Shown here in pieces: positions 1-11,818 of a stretch of DNA of 64,000 nucleotides; the first letter of the stretch is position 1, and each line of letters opens with the position of its first letter. The translations under genes were made by a program, and so were the position numbers. Origin of the DNA: Colletotrichum lupini (Eukaryota; Ascomycota; Sordariomycetes; Glomerellales; Glomerellaceae); assembly GCF_023278565.1 (NCBI RefSeq), contig NC_064675.1, positions 3,720,001 to 3,784,000 of the forward strand. The letters are read 5' to 3'. A model generated the notes under the pieces. The model searched no databases. It saw nothing but the letters and a program-made list of their open reading frames with translations, and had not been told where the DNA came from.

Positions 1-708
1 AATACTTTATGCAGGGAAGACTGGGAGAGCGATATTACTGTAGCTGGACTGGAGAAAGATAATGTCCCAGACACAACCCTGATGCGCAAACGATCGGACG
101 ATGGACAACTCCAAGAATACCTATCTTTGCCACGCAACGTGAGCGAAGGTGAAGCTGAGACCAAGCCTAAATACGGCAAATGGCTGTCGCGGAGCGCTAT
201 TCCAGTGACGGATAACTCGACAATGACTCGCGAAATACATAGAGAAACGATGGACACAGGCCGGCTCGCTGTGATCCCGGATATGACCCTAGAACTCGAG
301 TCTACGAAGAGAAACGAATACAGCATAATCTACCCGCCGAACTACGTTTCCAAACCTCGGGTTACCTCGATGAATGCTTTGATTATGGAGCCTCTCCTCA
401 ATACAGCAACCGAACGCCATCTTGTCATATCCGATAGCAAAGGCAGGGCTATCACTAGCAACGGCTCCAGCAATTTGAGCGTTGATTCAGGTGGCTCAGA
501 GATCCGAAGGAGAAAGACAAAAAGCATGACGTTCATCAAAAACATTGATATTTCTTCTCTCGACAATTCTTACAATCAAATGCGGAAGTTGGCCTTCCCT
601 GGAGACTCAATTGGTGGCCCTGAAAGCCGGTCCGAGACATCAGTCTATTACGACGGAGGCAGCTGGGACGTTTGTGAGGACTGCAGTGATGTAGATGATG
701 TTTTCTGA
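1..708 (+). CDS. 3' end of an unrecognised protein-coding gene (partial)
   Basis: The reading frame is open from base 1 and stops with TGA at 706-708, so this is the C-terminal end (about 235 residues) of a gene that begins before the window. I recognise no domain. The sequence is hydrophilic and Ser/Thr/Arg-rich. It carries a basic patch (IRRRKTKSM) and ends in a very acidic, Cys-containing tail (WDVCEDCSDVDDVF). There is no membrane segment. It looks like the disordered tail of a larger regulatory or membrane-associated protein, which is inference only. The next gene starts about 660 bp downstream on the same strand. Confidence 0.6.
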   Translation, partial: NTLCREDWESDITVAGLEKDNVPDTTLMRKRSDDGQLQEYLSLPRNVSEGEAETKPKYGKWLSRSAIPVTDNSTMTREIHRETMDTGRLAVIPDMTLELESTKRNEYSIIYPPNYVSKPRVTSMNALIMEPLLNTATERHLVISDSKGRAITSNGSSNLSVDSGGSEIRRRKTKSMTFIKNIDISSLDNSYNQMRKLAFPGDSIGGPESRSETSVYYDGGSWDVCEDCSDVDDVF

Positions 709-1370
709 CTTTTTGGTTGTCCGGTTATTCTTTAATCAGCTCGACTTTTCGTTTATGGACATGCGAAAGGCACTGAGGGGTCTGATAGGTAGTCTTCAAG
801 CCCCAATCATGGTGGCTCTTTGTAAAGTAACGTTTAAACCAAAACAAATGCCCTGGCTCAATGTTGGCGTCGGACCTCCAAAAAGTAAAAGCCACACCCG
901 TGAGTGCCGCGGATGCAGTGGCTTGGGTTGAGAGCTCCGACTTCAGACGGCCCCAGTGGAGAAAGAGGTACGTACCGAACCATCCAATCGAGTGGAGACC
1001 CCTGGAACACGCTCCCATGGGCTATGGCCCTCTATCCGTACCTTTACCTAGTGTAAACCAACGCGCCCAGGTCAACCTCAAGTTGTTCCTCGTCAGGGTC
1101 TTTGCAAGGTACTTCATCCATTCTCCGACTCGTCTTCGCCCGCCTTTCTCGAACCAAAGTGGTTTTTTATTTATTTATTTTACAGCCACGAACCTTTCGG
1201 CGACCCTCGCATTCTATCTAAGGGAGTTACTTTCTCACTCCTTTCTCAACCCGTCACCCTTTCCGCCTTCGATCTCGCAGACACCCCTACATTTTCGACC
1301 GTTGCGACTAGCACACTTAACCTCATTCCATCCCCCCGATCGAAACTGTTTGCCCAGGAGATCAATCAAC
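709..1370. other. Intergenic region and 5' flank of the Yra1-like gene
   Basis: No convincing ORF. The last 200 bases are pyrimidine-rich (ctcactcctttctcaac and similar), as expected of a fungal core promoter and leader, and run into an AACATGG start context at 1371. Confidence 0.5.
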
Positions 1371-2654
1371 ATGGCGAAGGTAGCAACCGACTTTGAGAAG
1401 ATCATCCAACAAGGTATAACCTCTTTTGTTTACTACATGATTGGACGCCGCCTATTCAGAACGGATCGCTGACCGGGGCGATGTTTCGCTTTACTCTGCA
1501 GGACGAGAGAGGAAGAAGAACGAGGCGCTGGCACAGAAGATCTTCTCCAAGGATAGACGGCAGAGCGCGCCTTCAAAGCTCAAGCCCGGCGCGGGGCCGT
1601 CGCTGGCGAGCCGAGTCGGCATCACAAAGAAGGTACGCATTTAACTCATCTCGTCATTCGTTCCTAGCTTTTAGTAAATCGACGAGCGAGCGTTCGCTTA
1701 CGTTCTTTCCATCCTGCAATCAGCCGCGCACCGCATCCCTTGGTCCTAAGGCCCTTCCCGCTGGCAACATCGATGGCGACTGGACACATGACCTCCACGG
1801 AACGGTGAATGGCGGCGGTAGAGGACGAAACAATAACAGCAACAGCGCCGGCGCCGGCGGCCTCGCGTCGCGCATCTCTGCGCCGGGAGGAGGAGGAGGA
1901 GGAAGGGCCGCGTCTACCACGGCGTCGATGGGTAACGGCAACAACAGCCACAGCAGACGACGCGCCGAGCAGAAGGCGGCGAGAGTAGCTGCCGCGATGG
2001 AGCGCTCGGGCGCCATGGCCGACGTGCAGATGACCTCCGTGGCGAACGTGGTGCCCACGGGACCGGCGATCAAGCAAGGCCTCTCTATCAGAGGGCTGGC
2101 GGGGCCGTTCGCGGTGATGGCGCAGAACTTTGCGCCGGGGACGACGGCGGCGGACATCGAGAGCGCGATGACGCCCGTCGGCGGGGAGATGCTGGACTGT
2201 CGGATCATGAAGACGACGCCTCTGATCCTGGCGGAGATGGTCTTTGCGACGAAGGAGGGCGGTGATGCGGTCATTTCCACGTTCAACAACCAGACGGTAA
2301 GGAACCCCTGCCCCCCTCACCCCCCTCACTCTTTCTCTCTCTCGTCTGCTATGCACGAGGCGACGGCAGGCACAGTTTGAGATTTGTTTACTGATTTGAG
2401 GGCGACTGCAGGCCGATGGACGCATCATCAAGGTCTACCCCAAGCCCGGCGGCTACAAGGAACCCACCACCCGCCCCGCGAACGCCCGCTCGACATCAAG
2501 CAACTTTGTCGACGGCATGAATGGATTCCCCGAGGCTACGCAGGAGGACAATGGCGGCCTGTACAGCGACGACCTCGTTCGCAAGGCCGGCAACAACAAC
2601 AACAACAACAACAACCGTAGAGGACGTAACTTCAACCGTGGCGGCAGACGATGA
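1371..2654 (+). CDS. RRM RNA-binding protein, Aly/REF/Yra1-like mRNA export adaptor
   Basis: Four exons: 1371-1413, 1502-1632, 1724-2296 and 2412-2654, giving about 329 residues. All three introns are GT-AG, and intron 1 has a CTGAC branch point. The N-terminus (MAKVATDFEKIIQQ..) is followed by a basic segment, then a Gly/Asn/Ser-rich linker including GGA-repeat-encoded glycines. A single RRM follows (SIRGLAGPFAVMAQNF.. to ..GRIIKVYP), then a tail with eight asparagines and RGG/RGR repeats (RRGRNFNRGGRR). One RRM flanked by RG-rich arms is the layout of Aly/REF/Yra1/Mlo3 export adaptors, which load mRNA with UAP56/Sub2 and hand it to Mex67. The family call rests on layout and RRM flavour, not on a clear Sub2-binding motif. 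A different nuclear RRM-RGG protein remains possible. Confidence 0.75.
2591..2615 (+). repeat. CAA/AAC trinucleotide repeat encoding poly-Asn
   Basis: About eight tandem AAC codons in the last exon of the Yra1-like gene give an uninterrupted Asn run just before the RG-rich tail. It could vary in length between strains. Confidence 0.85.
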
Positions 2655-3230
2655 AGGGAGGGGCGAGATGACACGATGAGAAACAATTCCGGTCGGTGCT
2701 AGACGGCAAATTATGGCGGGAGGCACAACACTAAGAAAAGACGTCGTATCCACACTACGAATGCCGGGGGTTTCTACTTGGGCGTTAAATTTTTCGAAAG
2801 CGGGCTTGGGAAAGGGTCGAAAATACCTAGGCGACTTCATGTGTATGCTGATTCTGCTCGTAAAAGGGGGGCGAGAATTTACAAATCGGGGGTGAATTTC
2901 TGCGCAAAGATGGGGAAAGGTTCCTTTTTTCGAGAGGGCGCAGATCTCTCCATTATCCAGGGAGGCGCGTGTACTATTAGATCAAAAGAGACTTTGCCAT
3001 ATTTTTTTCTTCTTCAGTGGAGTTTCATTGCCTTCTTCGATTTTGCAATTCAGGGCGTCTTCAAGGAACGGCGGCGTCGGATCATGGTTCAAAGCTTAGA
3101 AACGTACATTGAGATTGGGGTATTTGTTCTATGTGTGTAACGAGGCTTGAGTCGTTCTATATCTTCGGTATGTTCACATGGCTCAGATATTGTTTTTACA
3201 TTGTATTGTACAGTTCATAACAATGATGTT
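2655..3230. other. Convergent intergenic region
   Basis: Lies between the 3' ends of the Yra1-like gene (+) and the PPR gene (-). It is T-rich and I see no gene in it; it should hold the two 3' UTRs and polyadenylation sites. Confidence 0.5.
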
Positions 3231-5138
3231 TTACAAGTCCAACATCTCTTGTTCGTCCTTCTTTGCGGGCGTAGCATCCTGCATACGTTGGTTCGGGTCG
3301 GTAAACTCGACCGCGAACCGGTTCAGCTTGCTCCGCTTCTCCTTGAGGCTGATGAACGCTTCCTCATCGGCAGCGAGCGCCTTCTCGTTGACGACCTTGT
3401 CGACGGCGCTAATCATCTTGCGAGCAAGGTCAGCAAGGTCTTCGACAGCCTCGGCGCGTTTCCGGGCCACGTCCTTGCCCTGGGACTTGATCAAGGCTTC
3501 CTTGGCTGAGGAAAAGGGCTGCCAGAGATTTTCCACGGCGGCGGCGAGTTGCTGGGCGTAGCCGCGCTTCGCGCTCTTGGTGTCGCCCGCCTTGTCCATC
3601 TGGCGGAAGTTGAAGTGGCAGATGATGGCAGCCTTCATGTAGATGAGGAGGGCGCGCACGTCCACGGGGGTTTTCTGAGCGGCGCCGTGGGCGAGCATCG
3701 TGTTCAGGATGGACGTGGCATCGGAGAACGCGTTTTGGCTCATGTTGTTGTTGATGCAGGCGGAGAGGGCGCGGCGATAGACGATGGGAGGGACAGGTTT
3801 GTCGGATGGCATCTGCTGTACAGCCTTTGCGGCGTCTTTACTTGAGCCGCTGCGCTCGTAGAGACGAATCATTTGGTGATAATTGTCTGTGTCGGGTTTG
3901 ACGCCGTAGTAATGGACAAAGAGGTCCCAGTACTTCACGCCCAGCTTGGTCTGCTTTTGCTCGCGAACGATAGCGAGAACGAGGGATAGGGTGTTGGCCC
4001 GCGGTACGGCATATTTGATCTTTGGTGAGAGGACTGTGGCTTTGCGCTTTGCGCTACCAGTCGCGCTGATACCTTTCATGTCGTCGTTGATGCGGTGTGC
4101 ATAGTCTCCCGTGGGCGTACGGTTGTAGTTCCGGACGCTCATGGTCTCTTCGAGCATGGTGAGAATCTTGCCTCTGTCCTTATTACCTCCGAGGAGCAGA
4201 ACACGACCCATGGCGCACACCAGATCCTCGTCGATCTCCATCTTCCCGTTACGCCAGTTGCGCATGACCTCCTCCCATATATGCTTGCATCGTGTGATCG
4301 TCTGCTCCACCGTATCGATGTGCTGTTGGAGAGACTGCCCTTTGCGATTATCCTGATTCTCAGCCTCTGCGCGTAGCGTGTTGATGATGGCCGTGTACGT
4401 GTAAGCAGTGTTCTTGCGACCTGACTTGGCATCGGCCGAGTCGGCCAGCGTGAACATGTTTTCGACGTCGCCTGCGCGGCCGCAGCACTGGATCACAGCG
4501 TTGACATGTATCGAGTTAGGCTTGATCTTTGCGTCCTCCTTGAGCATCGTTTTATACAAAGCCAGAGCCTTGGCACTGGCGGCCTTCGGTTCGCGGGACT
4601 TTGCACAGCCAGTGAAGATGATGGTAAATGTCTGTTCGTTGGGTGATTGGCCGCGCTTCTTCATATCGTTGAAGAGGCTGATGGCAAAGTTGACTCGCTT
4701 CAACTCCATGATCTGGTACTTAATAAGGTGGTTCCAGGCCACGACGAGGTCGGTATCCTTGGCACTGGCGCGCTGGACAAGGAGAAGGGCCTCATCGAAG
4801 CGACCCTTCTGGAGTGTGGCCTCGACGTGCTTGGCGATGTTGAAGGGGGTTTCCAGGTGCTCGAGATGTTTCGACACAGCCCAGTCTAGCTTCTGTTTCC
4901 TCCTCTTTTCTGCAAATTCCTCGCTGCTGCCGTGGGTGTCCTTTTCTATTTCCTTTGCTTCTTTCAAGAACGCTCTGCCTGCGGCAGTCGTGGGTATTGC
5001 CTTTCTATGGGCAAGTCGGCGTTGGCTGCCCGGCGGGCCATATTGAAGGATGGGTAAAGTAGACGATAGTTCGGAGAAGGAGGCCTTTCCCGACAAGGGC
5101 TGAAGCGCCCGTGTGAGACAGGCTTTGCAGGATAGCAT
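3231..5138 (-). CDS. Mitochondrial pentatricopeptide-repeat (PPR) protein
   Basis: One uninterrupted exon. The reading frame extends to an ATG at 5207 (658 residues), but the ATG at 5138 (635 residues) gives a better mitochondrial presequence (MLSCKACLTRAL..), basic and amphipathic, so I favour it. The body is helical with PPR-like units, for example the stretch around AWNHLIKYQIMEL..ISLFNDMKKRGQSPNEQTF, AYTYTAIINTLRAEAE and PDTDNYHQMIRLYERSG, ending in a charged C-terminal helix. PPR proteins bind organellar RNA and act in its processing, stability or translation. This one could be a Ccm1/Pet309-type factor or a mitoribosome-associated PPR, but I cannot choose from sequence. It is divergent from POL1 with about 580 bp between the starts. 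Confidence 0.8.
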   Translation of the reverse strand: MLSCKACLTRALQPLSGKASFSELSSTLPILQYGPPGSQRRLAHRKAIPTTAAGRAFLKEAKEIEKDTHGSSEEFAEKRRKQKLDWAVSKHLEHLETPFNIAKHVEATLQKGRFDEALLLVQRASAKDTDLVVAWNHLIKYQIMELKRVNFAISLFNDMKKRGQSPNEQTFTIIFTGCAKSREPKAASAKALALYKTMLKEDAKIKPNSIHVNAVIQCCGRAGDVENMFTLADSADAKSGRKNTAYTYTAIINTLRAEAENQDNRKGQSLQQHIDTVEQTITRCKHIWEEVMRNWRNGKMEIDEDLVCAMGRVLLLGGNKDRGKILTMLEETMSVRNYNRTPTGDYAHRINDDMKGISATGSAKRKATVLSPKIKYAVPRANTLSLVLAIVREQKQTKLGVKYWDLFVHYYGVKPDTDNYHQMIRLYERSGSSKDAAKAVQQMPSDKPVPPIVYRRALSACINNNMSQNAFSDATSILNTMLAHGAAQKTPVDVRALLIYMKAAIICHFNFRQMDKAGDTKSAKRGYAQQLAAAVENLWQPFSSAKEALIKSQGKDVARKRAEAVEDLADLARKMISAVDKVVNEKALAADEEAFISLKEKRSKLNRFAVEFTDPNQRMQDATPAKKDEQEMLDL

Positions 5139-5719
5139 TCTTGAGGGTCTTTTGCGGCGGAAGGCTATGCGGTGCTGGAGTTTTCCATGAGGACCTCCTT
5201 CAATCATGAAAGCGCCTCCGGGAAATTTTGCGACCAACTACCTAGGTAAGGTACCTACCCAAGCTCTCTTATCTTATCGGAGAGCTTGCTCCCCTCCCAT
5301 GCCTGTGCCTGCGTCTTTGGGGCGTCCTGCATGGCTTAGCGTGTCGCGCAGAACACTGACGTTGGTTGCGGGCGGGCCTCTTTATGAGTGCCCCCACTTT
5401 GTAGCGTTTAGCGCAGACTCGACCAATTGGCCTGACGGCAATTAAGCAAAAAACGCGTCGCCAAACACGAACGCGACTTTCCTCGCGCGCCGCCCCTGGC
5501 TGAACGGCCAAATTATAGAGCACATGTATCCCGTGCTTTGTGTTATCCCACCCACAACAGGCCTACTCCGTTCCTCGATACAAACACAGCTTGACACGCC
5601 ACATCTTTCAGTACCTACCGCCGGTGCCGAATAATTTCTTGCTCTATACGATGAATTGAGTGTCCATTCGAGAACTTTAACCTTTCTCTCTAATACTCGA
5701 CATACCAGCCCTGCCCACC
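5139..5719. promoter_or_regulatory. Bidirectional promoter region of the PPR gene and POL1
   Basis: Head-to-head interval of about 580 bp. It contains a GGTA/TACC motif cluster at 5238-5260 and an ACGCGT (MCB-type) hexamer at 5453-5458. A pyrimidine-rich leader leads to the POL1 start. Confidence 0.6.
5453..5458. promoter_or_regulatory. MCB-like site (ACGCGT) upstream of POL1
   Basis: Palindromic ACGCGT about 260 bp before the POL1 start codon, with a related ACGCGA about 10 bp further. In yeasts MBF binds this hexamer in G1/S promoters, including DNA polymerase genes. One copy can occur by chance. Confidence 0.45.
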
Positions 5720-8700
5720 ATGCCCAAGGTCGACAGACGCTCGAAGCTGGCCGAGCTTCGGGCTCTGCGAGCGTCTGGCAAGAGAGCCAACTACGAGGTC
5801 GAGGAGGTTGACGAGCTTTACGAAGAGGTTGATGAGAACCAATACAAGAAGATTATCAGAGACCGTCTGGACCAAGACGATTTCGTTGTTGACGACAATG
5901 GCGAGGGATATGCCGACGATGGTCGGGAGGAGTGGGATCGTCAGCCCCAATACTATTCGGAAAGCGATGAGGATATGCCAGTGAAGGGTCGTGGTAGGCC
6001 AAGCAAAGCCTGTAAGAAAAATTACAATCCGTATGCTTGCAAGATCTATCATACTGACACTCAGTAGCAAAAAAGCAGCGCGAAGAAGAAGCGGCCAAGC
6101 GAGATGCCAATGACAGAGACATCAGCGAATACTTCACAAAGGGTTCCACCAAGACACAAGCCAAGCCGAAGGTTCGTCAGATGCGCCCAAAGCCAGAGAA
6201 ACGTTGTACTAATAAGAGCCATAGGTCGCCAAAACGAAAGAAGACGACGATTTCCTTGCCGATCTCCTTGGGGAGGTCGACGCCAACATCCCCGCTCCTG
6301 CGTCCCGGTCAGCCAAACGTAACAGATCCCCTGAGCGCCGCCGAGCCCGTGTGCTTTCTCCCGCCCCCGACACCAGGACGCGACTTACCAAGAGAACAAA
6401 GACTGTGGATGACAGACTATCATCTCCTACATTCGACAATTCAGCAGTCGATGATGGCTATTTGCCGCCTATGGGCGACGACAGAGATGATAGCCCCGCT
6501 CCGATCACTGTGGACGATGTTCCCATGTCCGAAGACCCCGCGCCATCATCGCCAGCCGCTAAAGTAGCCCAGCGTAAGGCAATGGTCAAGCCGGAGCCCC
6601 TGGATGAGGAAGACGATGATATGATGGAGGTTGCCCATGCTGGTGCGGTCACTGCTGCTAGTGTCAACATCACAGGGTCAAGACCACCGAAGAAACTTGT
6701 CAAGCCCGATCCCTACCCTACACCTTTGAGCTCTTCCCCGGTCAAGCCTGCCGCCCCATCAGTCGACTCGTCAGCATGGAACAACATCACCGACCAGCTC
6801 AATGTTGTTTCAAGCTCCCCTGCGGAGGCTAGAACCGTCGGCAAGATAGACTATAAGGATGCTATGGAGGAGGACGGCAGTCTCAACATGTTCTGGACTG
6901 ACTACACCGAGGTCAACGGCAGTCTCTGCCTCTTTGGGAAGGTCTTGAACAAGAAAACCGGCTTGTACGTCAGTTGCTTCGTCAAGGTCGACAACATTCT
7001 CCGCAAGCTCTTTTTCCTTCCCCGCGAAACCAAGGTCGAGGGCGGGGAAGAGACAAGCGAGGAAGTCGAGATGATGGACGTCTACTCTGAGATTGACGCT
7101 CTCATGACCAAGATGAACGTTGGCATGTTCAAGATCAAGGCATGCACAAGAAAGTACGCATTCGAGCTTCCAGGCATTCCCAAAGAGGCTCAGTACTTGA
7201 AGTGTCTCTATCCCTACACAAAGCCTGTCATTGACGGTACGACTACGGGAGACACATTCTCGCGTGTTTTCGGCACAAACACGGCGCTATTCGAGCAATT
7301 TGTGCTGTGGAAGAACATCATGGGCCCCTGCTGGCTGAAGATTACCGATGCCGACTTTGGTGCCCTCAAGAACGCTTCTCACTGCAAGCTCGAAGTGCTC
7401 GTCGAGCACCCCAACATGGTCTCGACGTTGAGCGACTCTGACAACCTCGATACACCTCCCCTGACCTTGATGAGTATCGCATTGCGAACTGCCTTCAACG
7501 CCAAGGCCAACAAGCAAGAGATTCTCGCAATCAGCGCTCGCATCTACGAGAAGGCTTCCTTAGCTGATCCAACTCCGGCCGAGAAGCTTCCCTGCCGGAC
7601 ATTTACCCTTATTCGTCCTCATGGGACAGCATTCCCCCTCGGATTTGAAAACATGGCAAAGGACAGGAAGAGAGGCCTCATCAAGACCTTCCGCCAAGAG
7701 TCAGAAATCCTCATGTTCTTCCTTGCTCAGCTGGATGTTGTGGATCCAGACGTGATTCTAGGACATCAGTTGGAGGGAGTCGACTACAGCGTTCTGCTCA
7801 ACCGTCTCCATGAGAAGAAGACACACCAGTGGTCTCGACTCGGTCGACTCAAGCGAACGCAATGGCCAGCTTCCATGAACAAGGTTGGTGGCAATGTCTT
7901 CGCCGAGAGGCAAATCATGGCTGGTCGTTTGCTTTGCGACCTGGCCAACGATGCCGGAAAGTCTGCCATGTTCAAGTGCCAATCTTGGAGTTTGACAGAA
8001 ATGTGCAGTCTATACTTGCCGGGTAACAACCGCAGACAGGACATTGACAATGAAGCTGCGCTCAAGACATGGGCAACCCAGTCCAAGGATGGTATGATGA
8101 ACTACGTCTCACACATGGAGGCTGATACCCACTTCATCACCGCACTGGCTTTACAGGTCCAGCTTCTTCCCTTAACTAAGGTCCTCACCAACTTGGCCGG
8201 TAACTCATGGGCGAGAACCCTTACCGGAACTCGCGCCGAGCGCAACGAATACATTCTGTTGCATGAGTTCCACCGCAACAAGTACATTTGCCCTGATAAG
8301 CAAACTTTCAGGGGTAGAATGGCCCAGGAAGAAAATGAGGCCGAAGAGGGCGACGGCAAAAAGAAGGACAAATACAAGGGTGGTCTCGTTTTCGAACCCG
8401 AGAAAGGCCTCTACGACAAGTTTGTCCTAGTCATGGACTTCAACTCTCTGTACCCTTCCATCATCCAGGAGTACAACATTTGTTTCACGACTGTGGACAG
8501 ATCTGCTATGGTATGCACATTTACTTCGTCTCCCTCTAACAACTAGACCAGACGCTAACTCACGCAACAGGAACAAGACGAAGAGACTGTGCCAGAGGTT
8601 CCTAAGGACCAGGAGCAAGGCATCCTACCCAGACTCATTGCTACACTTGTTGGCCGAAGAAAGCAAGTCAAGTCCTTGATGAAAGACAAGAGTGCAACTC

Positions 8701-10313
8701 CAGAGCAGCTTGCCACCTGGGATATCAAGCAGCTTGCGCTGAAACTTACGGCCAACTCTATGTACGGATGTTTGGGCTACACCAAGTCCCGTTTCTACGC
8801 GCGCCCTCTTGCCGTCTTAACTACGTACAAGGGCCGTGAGATTCTGCGCAGCACCAAGGAGCTCGCCGAGAGCAATCAGCTCCAGGTCATTTATGGAGAC
8901 ACGGATTCCGTCATGATCAACGCCAACGTCGAGAATGTGTCCGATGCCTTCAAGGTCGGTCAAGAGTTCAAGAAGGCCGTCAACGAACGTTACAGACTCT
9001 TGGAAATCGATATCGACAATGTTTTCCGCCGAATCTTGCTCCAGGCCAAGAAGAAATATGCTGCCATCAATTTGGTTGAAAAGGATGGCAAGTTCATTGA
9101 GAAGATGGAAGTCAAAGGTCTCGACATGAAGCGTCGTGAGTACTGTGGCCTGTCCAAGGAGATCTCGAGCAAGATCCTCGACGAGATTCTGTCCGGCAAC
9201 GAAACCGAGAAGTCGATCTCGCGCATCCACGAATACCTCAGAGAGATCTCTGGTAAGATGCGTGAGCAAGCTATTCCGGTGCAAAAGTACATCATCTTCA
9301 CACAGCTCGGCAAGGCCCCCACAGAATATCCCAACGCGGACTCTATGCCACAGGTCCAAGTTGCGTTGAGGGAAATTGCCAGAGGAAAGAACGTTCGCCG
9401 TGGCGATGTTATCTCCTATGTCATCACTGGCGATCCTCAAAGCTCCGACCCTGCCCCGAAGAGGGCCTATTCTCCCCCAGATGTCATGAAGGCTGACTCT
9501 GGCCTCTCACCGGATGTCGAGTGGTACCTTGGCAAGCAAATCTTCCCCCCAGTCGAGCGTCTCTGCGCGAACATTGTTGGGACCTCGAGCTCTCAACTTG
9601 CAGAGTGCCTTGGCTTGGACATCCGCAGGTATAAGTCAGTCCAGGACCAACAACAAGGTGGAGGAGGCAACGATGTTGAGATTCACCCCATGGAGTCGCA
9701 AATTCCCGACGAAGTGCGTTTCGCCGAATGTGCCCGCCTCTCCCTCCGCTGCCGAGCATGCAAGAAGACTTCCGTATTCGAAGGTCTGCTTGCACAGCCT
9801 GACCGCGTCTCGGCATCAGGGGTACTTTGCGACTCTTGCGGCGCCACCATCTCAACACTCTCGATTGTACCCCAGCTCGAACATGCACTCCGAACTCAAA
9901 CGGCACGCTACTACGAGGGCTGGCTGGTCTGCGATGATTCCGCCTGCGGCATGCGCACTCGCCAAATGAACGTCTACGGCACGCGCTGTCTAGGTCCCAA
10001 GGGCCTTGCGCGGGATTGCCTTGGTCGCATGCGCTATGAGTACACCGAGAAGGCAATTTACAACCAGCTCGTATACTACGCCAGTCTCTGGGACGTTGAC
10101 AAGGCCAAGACCAAGGCTTCAGCAGAGAATGGGAATGACATTCCACGCGAACACAAGGATAAGGTTCTCGCGATGGCGGAGCACAACCGCGTTCGATTTG
10201 GCACTGTCAAGGGCGTAGTGGACAAGTATCTCGACAAGTGCGGTAGGCAATGGGTTGCCATGGATACTCTGTTTGCTAAGCTGGGCTTCAACAAGCTTCT
10301 TGCTGCAGCATGA
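5720..10313 (+). CDS. POL1: DNA polymerase alpha catalytic subunit
   Basis: Four exons: 5720-6011, 6068-6171, 6225-8510 and 8571-10313, for about 1,474 residues, the usual family length. The protein starts nuclear replication by extending primase RNA primers in the Pol alpha-primase complex. The N-terminus (LAELRALRASGKR, then acidic stretches and DFLADLLGE) matches the Pol alpha N-terminal domain. B-family polymerase motifs are clear: DFNSLYPSII near residue 870, KLTANSMYGCLGY, and YGDTDSV near residue 1002 with the catalytic aspartates. The C-terminus carries the two cysteine modules (RCRAC..CDSC, and CDDSAC..C..C) that bind zinc and the B subunit. Intron 1 ends in a tandem cagtag acceptor, so residues around the junction are uncertain by one codon. 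Intron 2 has a GTTCGT donor and a perfect TACTAAT branch point. All catalytic residues appear intact. Confidence 0.97.
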
Positions 10314-11818
10314 GGCGACGTGCCACCACACGGGGTTTGTACACAAAGGACAGCTGATAATGATTGGGATGGGAAGTTTTGGGCATGACGGAAGCTCCTG
10401 AGGAGTTGGTTCGGAGGCTGGCTTCTACGTTCTGGCTTAGTATTTGAACTTGCTTTTAGAGGAGGATATGATGATGACTGTGGGCGTTGGAGAGCTCGGA
10501 GTTTCTGGTTGGACTTGGGGAAATCGAGGCGGGCAAACCTAGCCTCTGGACATGTTTTGTTGTTGACGTAGGAAACATGGTTAATATCATTTCAAAGCGC
10601 TTATTCACACAACCTTATCCTTCCTGCCACCGCATATATAATTTGCGTTCTTCGTACCCTGGAGACTTGAAGTTCAATGTCGAAGACTGCTGCTTTCTCG
10701 CGTTCCCGTTCATCAATATGTCGATGTGGTAGACGTTCGAGGGACTGAGTCGATCGTTTGCCCTTACAGGTTTGTCTTAGCTTGCATTCATGAGGAACTG
10801 TCATCATATGCACATGATCACGGATTATGAACACAAGAAAGGTTGTGAACAATGTAGTCTCTTCTTTTTTAGGGCTAGGTCCACTGGCAAGCTCGCTGCC
10901 GAATTAAATGTACAAAGTCAGAGAAAGCATTAGGTCCCTCCACGCCCGGTCGATTATCCCCTTACCAGTCCTGTTTCCGCCGGCGAAGATGCCTAGACCA
11001 GAGGAGCAAGCCACTGTTGGCGACCAGTGACCTGAACCCCCGAGTCCTGGCCCTTTCACCGAGCACCTCTCTGCCTTCATAGTGGACAGAGATGGGTGCT
11101 GGACCAGTCCACTCCCTCCCATGACCGGGAACCACGCCCAAAATAAGTGTTTGTGACGTCGAGAGACCTGCCAGTGATGACCAAGCCAATGCCAAAAGGA
11201 TGGAAAAAAGACGAAAATCCTCTTCTGAACAGATTCCTAAATCCCCTTTTTTGCATTCGAAACAGGATCACGACCTTGCCGACGCTCCTGCGTATGCTTT
11301 TTGATGTCCCGCCTTAAAGAGCAAATTCGCGCACTCTCATAACGTGCGCATGAGCTCCCCGTTGCTGGATGGACTCTCCCGGGGTCGTCTCTTCCTTCGT
11401 ACGTCTGGCCTGTCTGCATTCAACCATTTCCTAGCCACTGGTCCCCATGCAGCCAGGCACGTAGAAGAAGACCCATAAAGCGTCGTGAACTCGTATTAGA
11501 AAAGGAATAAAACACGGTGTGTGTCTTGTGTTTGAGCGCATCATGAAGTTGATGCGATCGGGTTAAGAGGGCCGAATGTGGAAATGAAACATCCGGAGTC
11601 CGAAAATGGAGAACCTCTTTTCCTGGTGAGAGGTCATCTCAGTGTGAATCGTCTATGTCGGTATTCTTTCGAGGTATCATGGTCCGCAGCAAAGATCAGG
11701 GTAACTTTTGAAACACGAACTCTGAAAGTCCTCTGTGTAAATGCACCAAACAGCCCCCGCCCCCTGTCTATTTGCTTAAATGCAATGACTTATTGGAAAA
11801 GGAAATACTCGGCTACTC
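10314..11818. other. Convergent intergenic region between POL1 and eIF4G
   Basis: About 1.5 kb with no supported gene; short ORFs here lack recognisable domains or codon structure. It contains the 3' UTRs of both genes. No GGTA/TACC cluster was seen here. Confidence 0.5.

Noticed and set aside
1664..2431. 255-codon Arg-rich ORF on the minus strand
   Set aside because: Antisense to the RRM exon of the Yra1-like gene, with composition explained by GC-rich codons and no domain.
8817..9440. 207-codon minus-strand ORF within POL1
   Set aside because: Antisense shadow of the conserved polymerase exon.
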